DNA of 13,497 nt from Candidatus Zixiibacteriota bacterium (GCA_030613505.1 JAUWLW010000062.1:1-13497); one strand, 5' to 3'. Positions 1 to 7,822 are shown, numbered from the stretch's first letter. Notes: a model not told the origin generated them from the letters alone. Numbers and translations: made by a program.

Positions 1-1
1 C

Positions 2-883
2 GGCAATTTCATATATCCGTCGGGCATAGCCGTTGCGCCCGAGGCCGAGGGCGACGTCTACGTAGCCGATACCAACAACCACCGCATCCAATACTTCAAA
101 GGAACGGGTTCGATCGGCTCGTTCGAAGGGACGTGGGGGAAGCGCGGCGACGGCGACGGCGATTTCTATTACCCGGTGGGCGTAGATGTCGCGCGGAATA
201 CCAAATACGTATACGTGGCCGACAGGTCCAACCACCGCATCCAATACTTCACCACAACCGGTCAATTTCTCGGGAAGTGGGGTGAATGGGGGGACCTCCG
301 CGGCCAATTCAAAAACCCCTGGGACGTAGACGTCGCGCCAAACGGCTACGTCTACGTGGCGGACGCCACAAACAACCGCATCCAGGTCTTTACGGGGACC
401 GGCTCCTTCCTCTTTAAATGGGGGAAGTCGGGGTCGGGCGAAGGCGAATTCATTGAGCCTCGGGGCCTGGCCGTAACGCCCGACGGCCGCGTTTACGTGG
501 CCGACCTGGGAAATAACCGCATTCAATACTTCACCTGGACCGGGTACTTCCTCGGCAAATGGGGCTCTCGGGGCTCCGCCGAAGGCGCATTCGAATCCCC
601 GAGAGGGATCGCCGTCTGGCCGTTTAGAAAGACCGTCTTCGTCGCCGATTCCGGGAACGACCGCGTCCAGCACTTCACAGGGAACGGTTCCTTCCTCGGC
701 TCGTTTACCGGGGCTGACTTGAGTAACCCGCTGGACGTCGCGATGCCCCGAAACGGCGAGGGCCAGTACTTAGTCAACGCCTTCGTCACCGATACTTACA
801 ATAATCGCATTCGATACTACGGCAAGTGCGAACCCGCCGTCGAACCCACGTCGCTCGGCCGCGTCAAGGCGCTATTCCGCTAG
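2..883 (+). CDS. Secreted NHL-repeat beta-propeller protein (5' end outside window)
   Basis: The reading frame is open from the left edge of the window to the TAG at 881-883, so the gene is cut at its 5' end; the GTG at 176 is an internal codon. Six NHL blades are visible, each of about 43-48 residues with the pattern FLGKWG..G.GxFxxPxGVAV.....VYVAD..NxRIQYF. The last blade is irregular and has no KWG core. After the propeller comes a short basic tail ending SLGRVKALFR, which the two NHL lipoproteins at 3357-5368 lack. NHL propellers generally bind proteins, glycans or other ligands outside the cytoplasm; no catalytic role can be assigned. A perfect hairpin follows the stop, so the transcript probably ends before the next gene. 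Confidence 0.9.
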   Translation, partial: GNFIYPSGIAVAPEAEGDVYVADTNNHRIQYFKGTGSIGSFEGTWGKRGDGDGDFYYPVGVDVARNTKYVYVADRSNHRIQYFTTTGQFLGKWGEWGDLRGQFKNPWDVDVAPNGYVYVADATNNRIQVFTGTGSFLFKWGKSGSGEGEFIEPRGLAVTPDGRVYVADLGNNRIQYFTWTGYFLGKWGSRGSAEGAFESPRGIAVWPFRKTVFVADSGNDRVQHFTGNGSFLGSFTGADLSNPLDVAMPRNGEGQYLVNAFVTDTYNNRIRYYGKCEPAVEPTSLGRVKALFR

Positions 884-901
884 CGCCGCTTACTTATAAA
901 C

Positions 902-926
902 GGGCCGCCCTAACGGGCGGCCCTTT
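902..926 (+). terminator. Intrinsic terminator after the NHL gene
   Basis: A perfect 9-bp GC stem (GGGCCGCCC, 902-910) with a TAAC loop and GGGCGGCCC (915-923) is followed by only three T residues. It lies 18 bp after the NHL stop codon. The short T-tract makes termination efficiency uncertain. Confidence 0.7.
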
Positions 927-975
927 CGCCGCCGCGCTAGCTCGAGCCCAGCGGCGGACAGTTTCGAAAAAAACA

Positions 976-1004
976 TTGATAATGGCGTATACTTATGGTA
1001 GCGT
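976..1004 (+). promoter_or_regulatory. Candidate promoter of the FlgD-Ig-like gene
   Basis: TTGATA (976-981), a 17-bp spacer and TAGCGT (999-1004) are preceded by an A-rich stretch (TCGAAAAAAA). A similar A-rich stretch precedes the much clearer promoter at 9854. The -10 box is weak. If it is real, transcription would start at about 1011, immediately before the GTG at 1012, which would make that start leaderless. An alternative -10, TATACT at 988-993, has no good -35. Confidence 0.35.
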
Positions 1005-1011
1005 CCCTAAC

Positions 1012-1410
1012 GTGAAGTCATACAATTTCGTCCTTATATTCTCGCTCCTGCTCGCCGCGACGTGTTGCCTCGTCGGCGGCGCCGCCGCCCGCGATTCCGA
1101 CCTGGGCCTCCATATTTACCCCAACCCGTTCTACGCCGGCCACCAATACGGAAGCTATTACGACGCTTTAGTCACGTTCGAAACCCCCGCCGGCGGGACG
1201 GCCTCGATTTATATATACGACTTCGAAGCGAACCGGGTACGCGCGTTATTCGAAGGCAATAGATATTCACCGGGAAAGCACGACGAAGAATGGGACGGCC
1301 GCGACGATAGAGGCGAATTAGTCGCGCCCGGGCCGTACGTTATCGTCCTCGAGGTCACTATCCAAGGCGAGTTGTACCGCGACACCTTCGTCGCGGTCGC
1401 CATGAGGTAA
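1012..1410 (+). CDS. Small secreted FlgD-type Ig-like domain protein
   Basis: The start is taken at GTG 1012, giving a textbook signal peptide (MKSYNFVLIFSLLLAA..., cleavage near GGAAA) and a mature protein of about 105 residues. The in-frame ATG at 982 would add ten residues and is the main alternative; neither has a Shine-Dalgarno site. The mature part carries the hallmarks of a FlgD Ig-like/CHU-type beta-sandwich: an IYPNPF start, an IYIYD strand, and the terminal EEWDGRDDRGELVAPGPYV pattern. Such domains usually sit at the C-terminus of large secreted proteins in FCB-related bacteria; here one forms almost the whole protein. It lies 32 bp before the barrel-TPR gene and is probably cotranscribed with it. 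Its function is unknown; an envelope or secretion accessory role is an inference. Confidence 0.75.
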   Translation: MKSYNFVLIFSLLLAATCCLVGGAAARDSDLGLHIYPNPFYAGHQYGSYYDALVTFETPAGGTASIYIYDFEANRVRALFEGNRYSPGKHDEEWDGRDDRGELVAPGPYVIVLEVTIQGELYRDTFVAVAMR

Positions 1411-1442
1411 AGGAAGCGCCACCTACTAAAAACGCACGCCGT

Positions 1443-3221
1443 ATGCCCCCGAACCCAAAAAACCTTCTTGCCGCGGTAATATGCCTTTGCTTCTTAGCGG
1501 CCGGCGCCGACGGCGCCAACCGCTTGGCCTTCGCCGACGCGCGAGCCGAAGCGCTGGCCAAGGGGCCGGCGCTCGCCGCGGGCTTCTACTCCTTGGGAAC
1601 CAACCCCGCCTTGCTCGCCGACCTCCCGTCGCCGCAGTTCGGCTTCACCCATAAGGCCCTCGCCGCGCCCCACAGCACGTCCGAAATAGTCGGCGCCGGC
1701 GTCCCGCTTGGAAGGTACGGGACCTTCGCGGGCGGGTTCGGGACCGTTTTGGTAAATGAAGTCGAATCGTACGACCGCAACAATAACCCCCTCGGCAATT
1801 ACTTATACCACGACGACCGCTTATCCCTGGGCTACGCCGTCCGCGCCGTCCGTTGGCTCGCGGTGGGCGCCGCGCTCAATTACGACCGCCATAAAACAAG
1901 CCCCGACGCCGCCGATAACTACCAGACCCTCGCCGGGGACGTCGGTACGTACGTAAGGACGCCCGAGATCGCCGGCGGCCCGTTAACGCTGGGCGTCTCC
2001 GCTGAAAACCTGATCGCCGCGGCGAGGAATACCGACACCGGCGATGGTCGTTATCGCGAGCCGTTGCGCGTAAACCTGGGCGCCGCGTGGGCGCGCTACT
2101 TCGGAAACCACCGCCTGACGCTCGCCTTCTCGGGCCCCGCCCAGGAACCGGTCAACTTGGGGTTAGGCGTGGAGGTGCTAATCTCGTCGATGTTCGCCGC
2201 GCGGGGCGGCGTCATGGGCTCGCGCCCCGAACGGGGTTGGGGTTCCGCCAGCGTGCGCCCCAACGGCGGCCTGGGCTTCAATACGGACTTTTTCTCTTTC
2301 GACTACTGCTACCTCAACCGCGAACTGGGTAGTTACCACTACCTGTCGTTTTCGGTGAATCCGGGCCGGGAGTCCCGCACCGCCGAAGAAAAGCGCCGAC
2401 AGGCGGCGGAATGGTTGGCGGAAGGCCTGGCCTATTTCGACGCCGGCAACTACGAACGGGCGGCCGAACGCTTCGCCGCGGTCCTGAACTGGGTCCCGGA
2501 AAACGACGTCGCCCGGGAACACCAAGTAAAAGCCGAATACTACATAAACCTTGCCGAGGGCGACAAGTTCCTCAAAGCCCAGGATTGGAAACGGGCGCAC
2601 CACGCTTTCGATAACGCTCTGGCCCTGGTACCCGACGACTTTTTGGCCACCGAATACCTCGAGCGGGTGGACAAACTCGAGGCCGAAGAGACGGCCCGCA
2701 TCGCGGAAGAAAAACGCGTCGCCGAGAAGCTCTCCCAGGCCCGAGCCGCGAACGACCGGGGTGCCTACCTCGAGGCCATAAAACTATCCGAAGAACTCCT
2801 CGCCGCCTACCCGGACAACGAGGAGGCCGCGGAGCTCCTCGACGAAGCGCGGCGCCTCCTGGCCGTTAGGATCGCCAGGCTCCCTCCGGAGGAACGACCC
2901 GAGATCGAAACCGAGACCGAGGTAAAGACCTCCGTAATCCCGCCCGAAGTGGTGAAACGCTATCGGCAGGGGAACGCGTTGCTCTCGCGGGGCGCCCTGG
3001 GCCAGGCGATCACGGTCCTCGCCGACGTCGTAAACGAATACCCGACGTACGGCGCGGCACGCGCCAAATTGGTCGAGGCATACCTATACCAAGGCCTCGA
3101 CCTTTACTCGAAGGGGTCGTCGCTGGCGGCGCTCAAGGCCTGGAAGCGGGCGCTCGCCGTCGACCCCACCAACGCCAAAGCCAACCGGTACATTAAGAAG
3201 GTCGAGGCCGAAATTAAATAG
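1443..3221 (+). CDS. PorV/UPF0164-like outer-membrane barrel fused to TPR repeats
   Basis: This 592-residue protein starts with a signal peptide (MPPNPKNLLAAVICLCFLAA, cleavage near GADGA). Residues about 25-310 match the PorV/PorQ-UPF0164 style of outer-membrane barrel: an early NPA motif (GTNPALLADL), alternating amphipathic strands, glycine-rich turns, and a final strand ending HYLSFSVNPG. Residues about 315-592 hold TPR-like helical pairs (for example GLAYFDAGNYERAAERFAAVL) with a charged, possibly coiled-coil linker near 415-440. The barrel would place the TPRs in the periplasm as a scaffold. PorV-type proteins serve type IX secretion in Bacteroidetes, but this fold is also widespread without T9SS, so that role is not established. 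No Shine-Dalgarno site is visible; translation may follow from the upstream gene. A strong terminator follows at 3287. Confidence 0.75.
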   Translation: MPPNPKNLLAAVICLCFLAAGADGANRLAFADARAEALAKGPALAAGFYSLGTNPALLADLPSPQFGFTHKALAAPHSTSEIVGAGVPLGRYGTFAGGFGTVLVNEVESYDRNNNPLGNYLYHDDRLSLGYAVRAVRWLAVGAALNYDRHKTSPDAADNYQTLAGDVGTYVRTPEIAGGPLTLGVSAENLIAAARNTDTGDGRYREPLRVNLGAAWARYFGNHRLTLAFSGPAQEPVNLGLGVEVLISSMFAARGGVMGSRPERGWGSASVRPNGGLGFNTDFFSFDYCYLNRELGSYHYLSFSVNPGRESRTAEEKRRQAAEWLAEGLAYFDAGNYERAAERFAAVLNWVPENDVAREHQVKAEYYINLAEGDKFLKAQDWKRAHHAFDNALALVPDDFLATEYLERVDKLEAEETARIAEEKRVAEKLSQARAANDRGAYLEAIKLSEELLAAYPDNEEAAELLDEARRLLAVRIARLPPEERPEIETETEVKTSVIPPEVVKRYRQGNALLSRGALGQAITVLADVVNEYPTYGAARAKLVEAYLYQGLDLYSKGSSLAALKAWKRALAVDPTNAKANRYIKKVEAEIK

Positions 3222-3260
3222 GCGATTCCGCCCCGGCCTACCGCCACTAATAACCTATAA

Positions 3261-3288
3261 TTATTTTATTTCTGAGAAATGTAAATAA
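3261..3288. repeat. AT-rich inverted repeat between converging genes
   Basis: ATTTCTGAGAAAT (3268-3280) is a perfect 13-bp palindrome. Outer arms TTATTT (3261-3266) and AAATAA (3283-3288) extend it with small unpaired bases. It abuts the GC-rich terminator, so two hairpins stand in tandem. No function can be assigned beyond possible 3'-end processing or termination. Confidence 0.45.
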
Positions 3289-3312
3289 CCCGGGCCAACG
3301 GCCCGGGTTTTT
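3287..3312 (+). terminator. Strong intrinsic terminator, probably bidirectional
   Basis: A perfect 10-bp stem AACCCGGGCC (3287-3296) with an AAC loop and GGCCCGGGTT (3300-3309) runs into TTTTT (3308-3312). On the minus strand the same hairpin is followed by TTATTT, so it can also end the converging NHL gene, whose stop lies 45 bp away. Confidence 0.85.
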
Positions 3313-3356
3313 AATACGTCTAATCGAGACCTTAACGTCGGCGTCCCGGCTACGCG

Positions 3357-4307
3357 TTACTTAAAATACTGCACCCGGTGGTTGGCGGAATCGACGACGT
3401 ATATCGTTCCGTCGGGAGCCGCGGCCGTACCCCTCGCCCGGTTGAATTCGCCGTCGCCGGACCCCTTGGTCCCCCACTTCCCGCGGAACGCGCCGCCCTG
3501 CGTAAAATATTGGACCCGGTAGCTCTCGGCGACGTAGACGCTCCCGTCCGGCGTGATGGTTACACTACGGGGATACTTGAACTGGCGGTCGCGCTCGCCC
3601 TCCGTACCCCACTTACCCTTGAAGAAACGCATGTCGCTCGAAAAATATTGGATGCGGTGGTTATAACAATCAGCGACGTACACGGTGCCGTCCGGCGCGA
3701 CCGCCACGTCGCTGGGCGAATCGAAGTAGCCGTCGTCGCTGCCCGGGTTTGGAAAACCCCTGCCGCCCATGAAATCGCCGGTCGGCGAAAAGAACTGGAT
3801 CCGGTGATTGCCGGTGTCCGCTACGTAGACGTTGCGGTCCTCGGCCACCGCGACGCCGTCGGGGAACTTAAATTCGCCCTTTTCCTTGCCCAAAGAGCCC
3901 CACTTGCCAAGGAAGCTCCCGCTCGCGGTAAAATACTGCACCCGGGAGAGAGACGAATCGGCGACGTAAACCGTGCCGTCCGGCGAGACGGCGATGCCGC
4001 TCGGTTCGGCGAATTCGCCGTTCGCGTTGCCGTAGCCGCCCCACTTGCCCAGGAAAGAACCCGAAGGCGTGAAGTACTGAACGCGATGGTTACCGCTGTC
4101 GGTAACGTACACCGTACCGTCGGCCGCCACCGCGACGTCGTAGGGGACGTCGAACTCGCCCTTGCCGGAACCTTCTGTTCCCCACTTACCGACAAACTGG
4201 GGCGTCTCGAGTTCGGGCTCCGTGGGCGTCTCCTCGCAACTCACGGCCCACAACGCCGCCGCGGAAAACAAGGCCACCCACGTGCTCCAGCTTTTCTTCG
4301 TCGTCAT
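3357..4307 (-). CDS. NHL-repeat lipoprotein, six-bladed propeller
   Basis: This 316-residue protein has a signal peptide ending AVSC|EETPTEPE, an acceptable lipobox, so Cys24 is probably lipidated and the protein anchored in the outer or inner membrane. Six NHL repeats fill the rest, of the form FLGKWG..G.GEF..P.GVAVAPDGTVYVAD..NHRVQYF; the fourth (GGRGF) and fifth (YVAESYRVQYF, shortened) are irregular. The start is set by AAGGAGG seven bases before the ATG. It has its own promoter at 4334-4362, although it also lies 107 bp behind the paralogous NHL gene on the same strand. Unlike the plus-strand NHL protein, it ends right after the last blade (HRVQYFK). Ligand unknown; extracellular binding or a structural role is inferred from the family. 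Confidence 0.88.
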   Translation of the reverse strand: MTTKKSWSTWVALFSAAALWAVSCEETPTEPELETPQFVGKWGTEGSGKGEFDVPYDVAVAADGTVYVTDSGNHRVQYFTPSGSFLGKWGGYGNANGEFAEPSGIAVSPDGTVYVADSSLSRVQYFTASGSFLGKWGSLGKEKGEFKFPDGVAVAEDRNVYVADTGNHRIQFFSPTGDFMGGRGFPNPGSDDGYFDSPSDVAVAPDGTVYVADCYNHRIQYFSSDMRFFKGKWGTEGERDRQFKYPRSVTITPDGSVYVAESYRVQYFTQGGAFRGKWGTKGSGDGEFNRARGTAAAPDGTIYVVDSANHRVQYFK

Positions 4308-4333
4308 CTGCTTCCCTCCTTAGTTACCCTAAC

Positions 4334-4362
4334 ACCATAACAACGTCCTCACGCCGAGTCAA
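4334..4362 (-). promoter_or_regulatory. Sigma-70-type promoter of the downstream NHL lipoprotein
   Basis: Reading the minus strand, TTGACT (4362-4357), a 17-bp spacer and TATGGT (4339-4334) form a near-consensus promoter, with TG one base before the -10 (extended -10). Transcription would start near 4327, leaving a leader of about 20 nt that contains the AAGGAGG site. Confidence 0.75.
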
Positions 4363-4414
4363 CTATTTACGAAACCCTTCTCGAGACGTTCGCCGGCGAC
4401 CCTCCGTGCCACCG

Positions 4415-5368
4415 CTAGCGGTAATACACGACCCGGTCGTTGCCGCGGTCCACGACGTAGATAGTCCCGTCGCGAGCCGCCGCTATGCCGCCCGGGCCGT
4501 AGAACTGGCGGTCATTCGTCCCGCGGCTGCCCCACTTGCCCAGGAAATCCCCCTTGGGCGAGAAGACCTGAACGCGGTCGTTGGCGGTATCCGTAACGTA
4601 AACGCGGCCTCCCGGCTCGGCGGCGACGCCGGTAGGCCGCTGGAATTCGCCCGGGCCCGGGCCCGCCGCGCCCCATCTACCGAGCGGTACGCCGGCGGCC
4701 GTGAAGAATTGTATGCGATCGTTGCCGGCGTCGGCGACGTAGACGACGCTGCCGCCCGGCGCGAACGCCAAGTACGTCGCGCCCACCAGCTTGCCGCCGC
4801 CTTCGGGGCCGGTCCACTTGGCAAAAAAGCTCCCCGTGGACGTGAAGTATTGGACCCGGCCCGTCTCCCCCGCCTCGACGACGTATACGTTCCCGTTCGG
4901 CGCGACGGCTATCCCGGTCGGCGTGTCGAATTGGCCGTCGCCTCCGCCGGCCTTACCCCATTTACCGAGGAAACTCCCGTCGGCCGTGAAATATTGTACG
5001 CGGTGGTTGTGGCTGTCGGCCACGTAGACGGTGCCGTCGCTCGCCACGGCCAAACCCCACGGGTGCTGAAACTCGCCGTCGTCGTCGCCGTATTCGCCCC
5101 AGCGTCCCAGGAAACTCCCCTGCGCCGTAAAATACTGGATGTCGTGCCGCGAAAAATCGGCAACGTAAACGGTCCCGTCCGGCGCCACGGCGACGCCGGT
5201 CGGCGCCAGAAATTCGCCGTCGCCGATACCCTCGGAACCCCATAGGCCGAGGAAACGGAGCGGCTCCCATGCCGGCTCTTCGGTCGGCGTTTCCTCGCAC
5301 GCGTAAAGAAGGAACGCAACCGCGGCGCCGAACGCCGCGTACGTAATCAACCACTTAGCCGTCTTCAT
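4415..5368 (-). CDS. NHL-repeat lipoprotein, six-bladed propeller (paralogue)
   Basis: This 317-residue paralogue of the gene at 3357-4307 begins at ATG 5366-5368, chosen because GGGGAGG lies seven bases upstream. An in-frame ATG 27 bp further upstream would spoil the signal sequence. The N-terminus has a hydrophobic stretch and a clean lipobox LYAC|EETPTEE (Cys25); the same CEETPTE linker occurs in the other lipoprotein, which supports a duplication. Six NHL blades follow; the third and fourth are atypical (VVEAGETGRVQYF; a blade lacking KWGxxG). It starts 32 bp after the carbamate kinase stop with no terminator or clear promoter between, so it is probably the last gene of that operon. Whether the link to carbamate kinase is functional is unknown. 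Confidence 0.88.
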   Translation of the reverse strand: MKTAKWLITYAAFGAAVAFLLYACEETPTEEPAWEPLRFLGLWGSEGIGDGEFLAPTGVAVAPDGTVYVADFSRHDIQYFTAQGSFLGRWGEYGDDDGEFQHPWGLAVASDGTVYVADSHNHRVQYFTADGSFLGKWGKAGGGDGQFDTPTGIAVAPNGNVYVVEAGETGRVQYFTSTGSFFAKWTGPEGGGKLVGATYLAFAPGGSVVYVADAGNDRIQFFTAAGVPLGRWGAAGPGPGEFQRPTGVAAEPGGRVYVTDTANDRVQVFSPKGDFLGKWGSRGTNDRQFYGPGGIAAARDGTIYVVDRGNDRVVYYR

Positions 5369-5400
5369 TTTTATACCTCCCCGGGGACGACGCACGAGCT

Positions 5401-6375
5401 TTACGGTACGAACCTCGTCCCCGCTTCACCCCGTAACGCGGCCGGCACGAGCTCAGGCGTGGTCACGACCCCCAGCTTACCGCCGCCTTCGAGAAAAGCT
5501 ATGATCGCCGCCACCTTAGGCCGCATGGACCCCTCGCCGAAGTGGCCTTCGTCCAAATAACTCTTCGCCTCGGCCGACGTTAAAATGTCTAGTGCTTGCT
5601 GGCCGGGCTTTTCGAAGTTCAAGTACACATGCTCTATCGGAGTGGCCGAAATGAACACCTGGGCGCCCAGGCCGCGGGCCAGCGTTGCGGAGGCCAAGTC
5701 CTTGTCCACCACGGCGTCGACGCCCTCCAACCGGCCGTCCTCTTCGTAATAAACCGGTATACCGCCGCCGCCGCAGGCGATGACGACGTCGCCATCTTTG
5801 AGTAGCGCGCGGATTATCTCGATCTCGACGATGGCCAAGGGCGTGGGCGACGGTACGACGCGCCGCCAGCCGCGGCCCGCGTCCTCTTTCAAAACTACGC
5901 CCTTGTCGGCCATACGTTGTTTCGCCGTCGCCCGGTCGAAGAAAGGACCAATGGGTTTGGTAAACCGCTGCAGCCGGTCGTCGTCGCGCGCCACGACGAC
6001 TTGCGTCAGGACCGTAACGACGTCGCGGTCGATGCCGCCCAGGATGAGGTGGTTCTTGAGCGACTGCTGGAACATGTACCCCATTTGGCCCTGGCTGTCG
6101 GCGACCAGAACGCCCAGCGGCAGTTCCGGAACCTCGCCCCGCGCGGCCTCCGCCATCAACAAGAGGTCGCCCACCTGGGGGCCGTTGCCGTGGGTCACAA
6201 TTAGCGGCGCGCCGGCGGCGATGAGGGGGACGAACGGCTCGAGCGACGCGCGCGCGTTGGCGAACTGTTCGTATATGTCGCCGCGCTGGCCTTTCTTTAT
6301 GACGGCATTCCCCCCCAGCGCCACCACCGTCGGGCCGCGGCAAGCCAGCTCGTAACCGTCAAACGCCTTAACCAT
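5401..6375 (-). CDS. arcC: Carbamate kinase
   Basis: This 324-residue protein belongs to the amino-acid kinase family: VALGGNA at about residues 18-24 (phosphate-binding turn), THGNGPQVG at 61-69, DSQGQMGYMFQQ, an IACGGGGIPV segment, and VDKDLASATLA near the nucleotide site. Carbamate kinase catalyses the reversible reaction ATP + carbamate = ADP + carbamoyl phosphate, normally making ATP at the end of arginine, allantoin or other ureide breakdown. Length is normal (about 310-320). A purine-rich GGAGGGAG lies somewhat far upstream of the ATG. No arginine deiminase or carbamoyltransferase is in the window; the upstream partner, 22 bp away on the same strand, is the cDPGS-like gene. Family assignment is secure; the physiological direction is not shown. 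Confidence 0.93.
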   Translation of the reverse strand: MVKAFDGYELACRGPTVVALGGNAVIKKGQRGDIYEQFANARASLEPFVPLIAAGAPLIVTHGNGPQVGDLLLMAEAARGEVPELPLGVLVADSQGQMGYMFQQSLKNHLILGGIDRDVVTVLTQVVVARDDDRLQRFTKPIGPFFDRATAKQRMADKGVVLKEDAGRGWRRVVPSPTPLAIVEIEIIRALLKDGDVVIACGGGGIPVYYEEDGRLEGVDAVVDKDLASATLARGLGAQVFISATPIEHVYLNFEKPGQQALDILTSAEAKSYLDEGHFGEGSMRPKVAAIIAFLEGGGKLGVVTTPELVPAALRGEAGTRFVP

Positions 6376-6397
6376 TACCCGACGTCTCCCTCCACGA

Positions 6398-7714
6398 TTA
6401 AAGGTTAAATCGCTCGCGAATAACGTCTTCCAGCGTCGGCTTACTAATGACTTTCAACTCGTACCGAACGCGGACGATTGGCTTATCGGCGTTTATCAAC
6501 CGACCGAGGTCCATAGGCGTACCGGCGACGACGACGTCCGCGGGCGTAGCGTTCACCGTGGCCTCCAGGTCCGCGACCATGTCGTCGCCGTAACCCATCG
6601 CCGGTACCAGCGGGCCGATATGAGGGTACTCGTCGAAGGTCTTCTTCAGCGAGCCGACGAGGTAAGGCCGGGGGTCGACCAGCTCCGCCGCGCCCGCTCG
6701 CTTCGCGGCGACTACCGCGGCGCCGAAGGACATTTCGCCGTGGGTCAACGTCGGCCCGTCCTCGACGCAGAGGACCTTCTTGCCGGCGATGGCGGCCGGG
6801 TCGTCCGCCGCCACCAGCGATTCGGCCTCGACGACAACGGCCCCCGGGTTAACCGCGGCCACATTGCCTTTCACGACGTCGACTCCTTCGGCACTTGCGG
6901 AATCGATCTTGTTAATTACGACGACGTCGGCCATGCGCAAGTTGGCCTCCCCCGAGTAATATCTCATTTCGTCCCCGGCTCGGAGCGGGTCGGCCACGAC
7001 GACGTGGAGGTCCGGGACGTAAAACGGCGTATCGTTGTTGCCGCCGTCCCACACCACGAAGTCGGCCTCGGCCTCCGCCGCCCGCAGGATTTTCTCGTAA
7101 TCGACGCCGGCAAAAACGACGTTGCCCCGCGCCAGGTGAGGCTCGTACTCCTCGCGTTCCTCGATGGTGCAGTCCGCGGCGTCGAGGTCGTCGTAGCCGG
7201 CGAAGCGCTGGACCGCCTGCTTGGCGATGTCGCCGTACGGCATAGGGTGCCGTATTACTGCGACGCGCTTCCCCGCCGCGGTAAGGACCTCTGCGACGCG
7301 GCGCGTCGTCTGGCTCTTCCCCGCGCCGGTCCTTACGGCGCACACCGTAATCACGGGTTTCGACGACTTCAGCGCCGTGTGCCGCCAACCCATAAGTACG
7401 AAATCGGCGCCCTTCGCGTTAACCAACGCCGTACGGTGCATAACGTACTCGTAGGAAACGTCGCTATAGGCGAAGACGACGCACTTGACGTCTTTATCTT
7501 CGACTAACTCGGGCAAATCCTCCTCCGGCACGATGGGAATGCCGCGGGGATAACGGGGGCCCGCGAGCCCGGGCGGGTACGCCCGACCCGCGATGTCGGG
7601 AATCTGCGTCGCCGTAAAAGCGACCACGTCGTACTGCTCGTTGTCGCGGAAGAAGACGTTGAAATTGTGGAAGTCGCGCCCCGCGGCGCCCATAATAACC
7701 GTGGCGATCGTCAT
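6398..7714 (-). CDS. Cyclic 2,3-diphosphoglycerate synthetase-like P-loop protein
   Basis: This 438-residue protein resembles the archaeal cyclic 2,3-diphosphoglycerate synthetase family and its bacterial homologues. A Rossmann-like N-terminal part (IMGAAGRDFHNFNVFFRD) is followed by a P-loop VRTGAGKSQTTR near residues 127-138, a DGGNND segment near 223-228 and a G4-like NKID at 268-271. The first position of the Walker A pattern is Val instead of Gly/Ala. The archaeal enzyme cyclises 2,3-bisphosphoglycerate with ATP; bacterial members have no established reaction, so the substrate here is open. The start is fixed by AGGAGG eight bases before the ATG. It heads a unit with carbamate kinase (22-bp gap). 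In principle both could handle acyl phosphates or ATP conservation, which is inference only. Confidence 0.75.
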   Translation of the reverse strand: MTIATVIMGAAGRDFHNFNVFFRDNEQYDVVAFTATQIPDIAGRAYPPGLAGPRYPRGIPIVPEEDLPELVEDKDVKCVVFAYSDVSYEYVMHRTALVNAKGADFVLMGWRHTALKSSKPVITVCAVRTGAGKSQTTRRVAEVLTAAGKRVAVIRHPMPYGDIAKQAVQRFAGYDDLDAADCTIEEREEYEPHLARGNVVFAGVDYEKILRAAEAEADFVVWDGGNNDTPFYVPDLHVVVADPLRAGDEMRYYSGEANLRMADVVVINKIDSASAEGVDVVKGNVAAVNPGAVVVEAESLVAADDPAAIAGKKVLCVEDGPTLTHGEMSFGAAVVAAKRAGAAELVDPRPYLVGSLKKTFDEYPHIGPLVPAMGYGDDMVADLEATVNATPADVVVAGTPMDLGRLINADKPIVRVRYELKVISKPTLEDVIRERFNL

Positions 7715-7753
7715 AACTCGAGCCTCCTAAGATGACGAATACGAAGGAATTCT

Positions 7754-7782
7754 CTTATAACATCGCGCCGACGCCGGGGCAA
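7754..7782 (-). promoter_or_regulatory. Promoter of the cDPGS-like/carbamate kinase unit
   Basis: On the minus strand TTGCCC (7782-7777), a 17-bp spacer and TATAAG (7759-7754) stand with TGT directly before the -10, an extended -10. The predicted leader is about 33 nt and contains the AGGAGG site. It is divergent from the promoter at 7885, with about 100 bp between. Confidence 0.65.
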
Positions 7783-7808
7783 GCCAAATCCACTTGGGCG
7801 CCCGGCAC

Positions 7809-7822
7809 CTCTTCCGAAAGAG
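7809..7822. repeat. Small hairpin in the divergent intergenic region
   Basis: CTCTT (7809-7813), loop CCGA and AAGAG (7818-7822) form a 5-bp stem between the two divergent promoters. It could be an operator or chance. Confidence 0.2.

Noticed and set aside
2-883. Regular DNA periodicity suggesting a tandem repeat or CRISPR array
   Set aside because: The period of about 130-145 bp comes from NHL protein repeats. The units diverge at the DNA level and there are no constant repeats with unique spacers.
826-981. Upstream extension of the FlgD-Ig-like gene to position 826
   Set aside because: It would overlap the NHL gene and cross the terminator at 902-926, and it would bury the signal peptide more than 60 residues inside the protein.
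3378-5245. Long plus-strand open frames of 320 and 279 codons opposite the two NHL genes
   Set aside because: They are antisense shadows of repetitive, GC-rich NHL codons. They show valine/arginine-rich low-complexity translation, no start signals and no domain, while the minus strand has lipoboxes, clear repeats and Shine-Dalgarno sites.
5516-6343. Minus-strand 275-codon frame overlapping carbamate kinase
   Set aside because: It is a shifted frame of arcC rich in Arg/Gly/Pro, without domain signals.
6620-7507. Plus-strand 295-codon frame opposite the cDPGS-like gene
   Set aside because: Its composition is typical of an antisense shadow, and the opposite strand carries P-loop and NKxD motifs with a promoter and ribosome-binding site.
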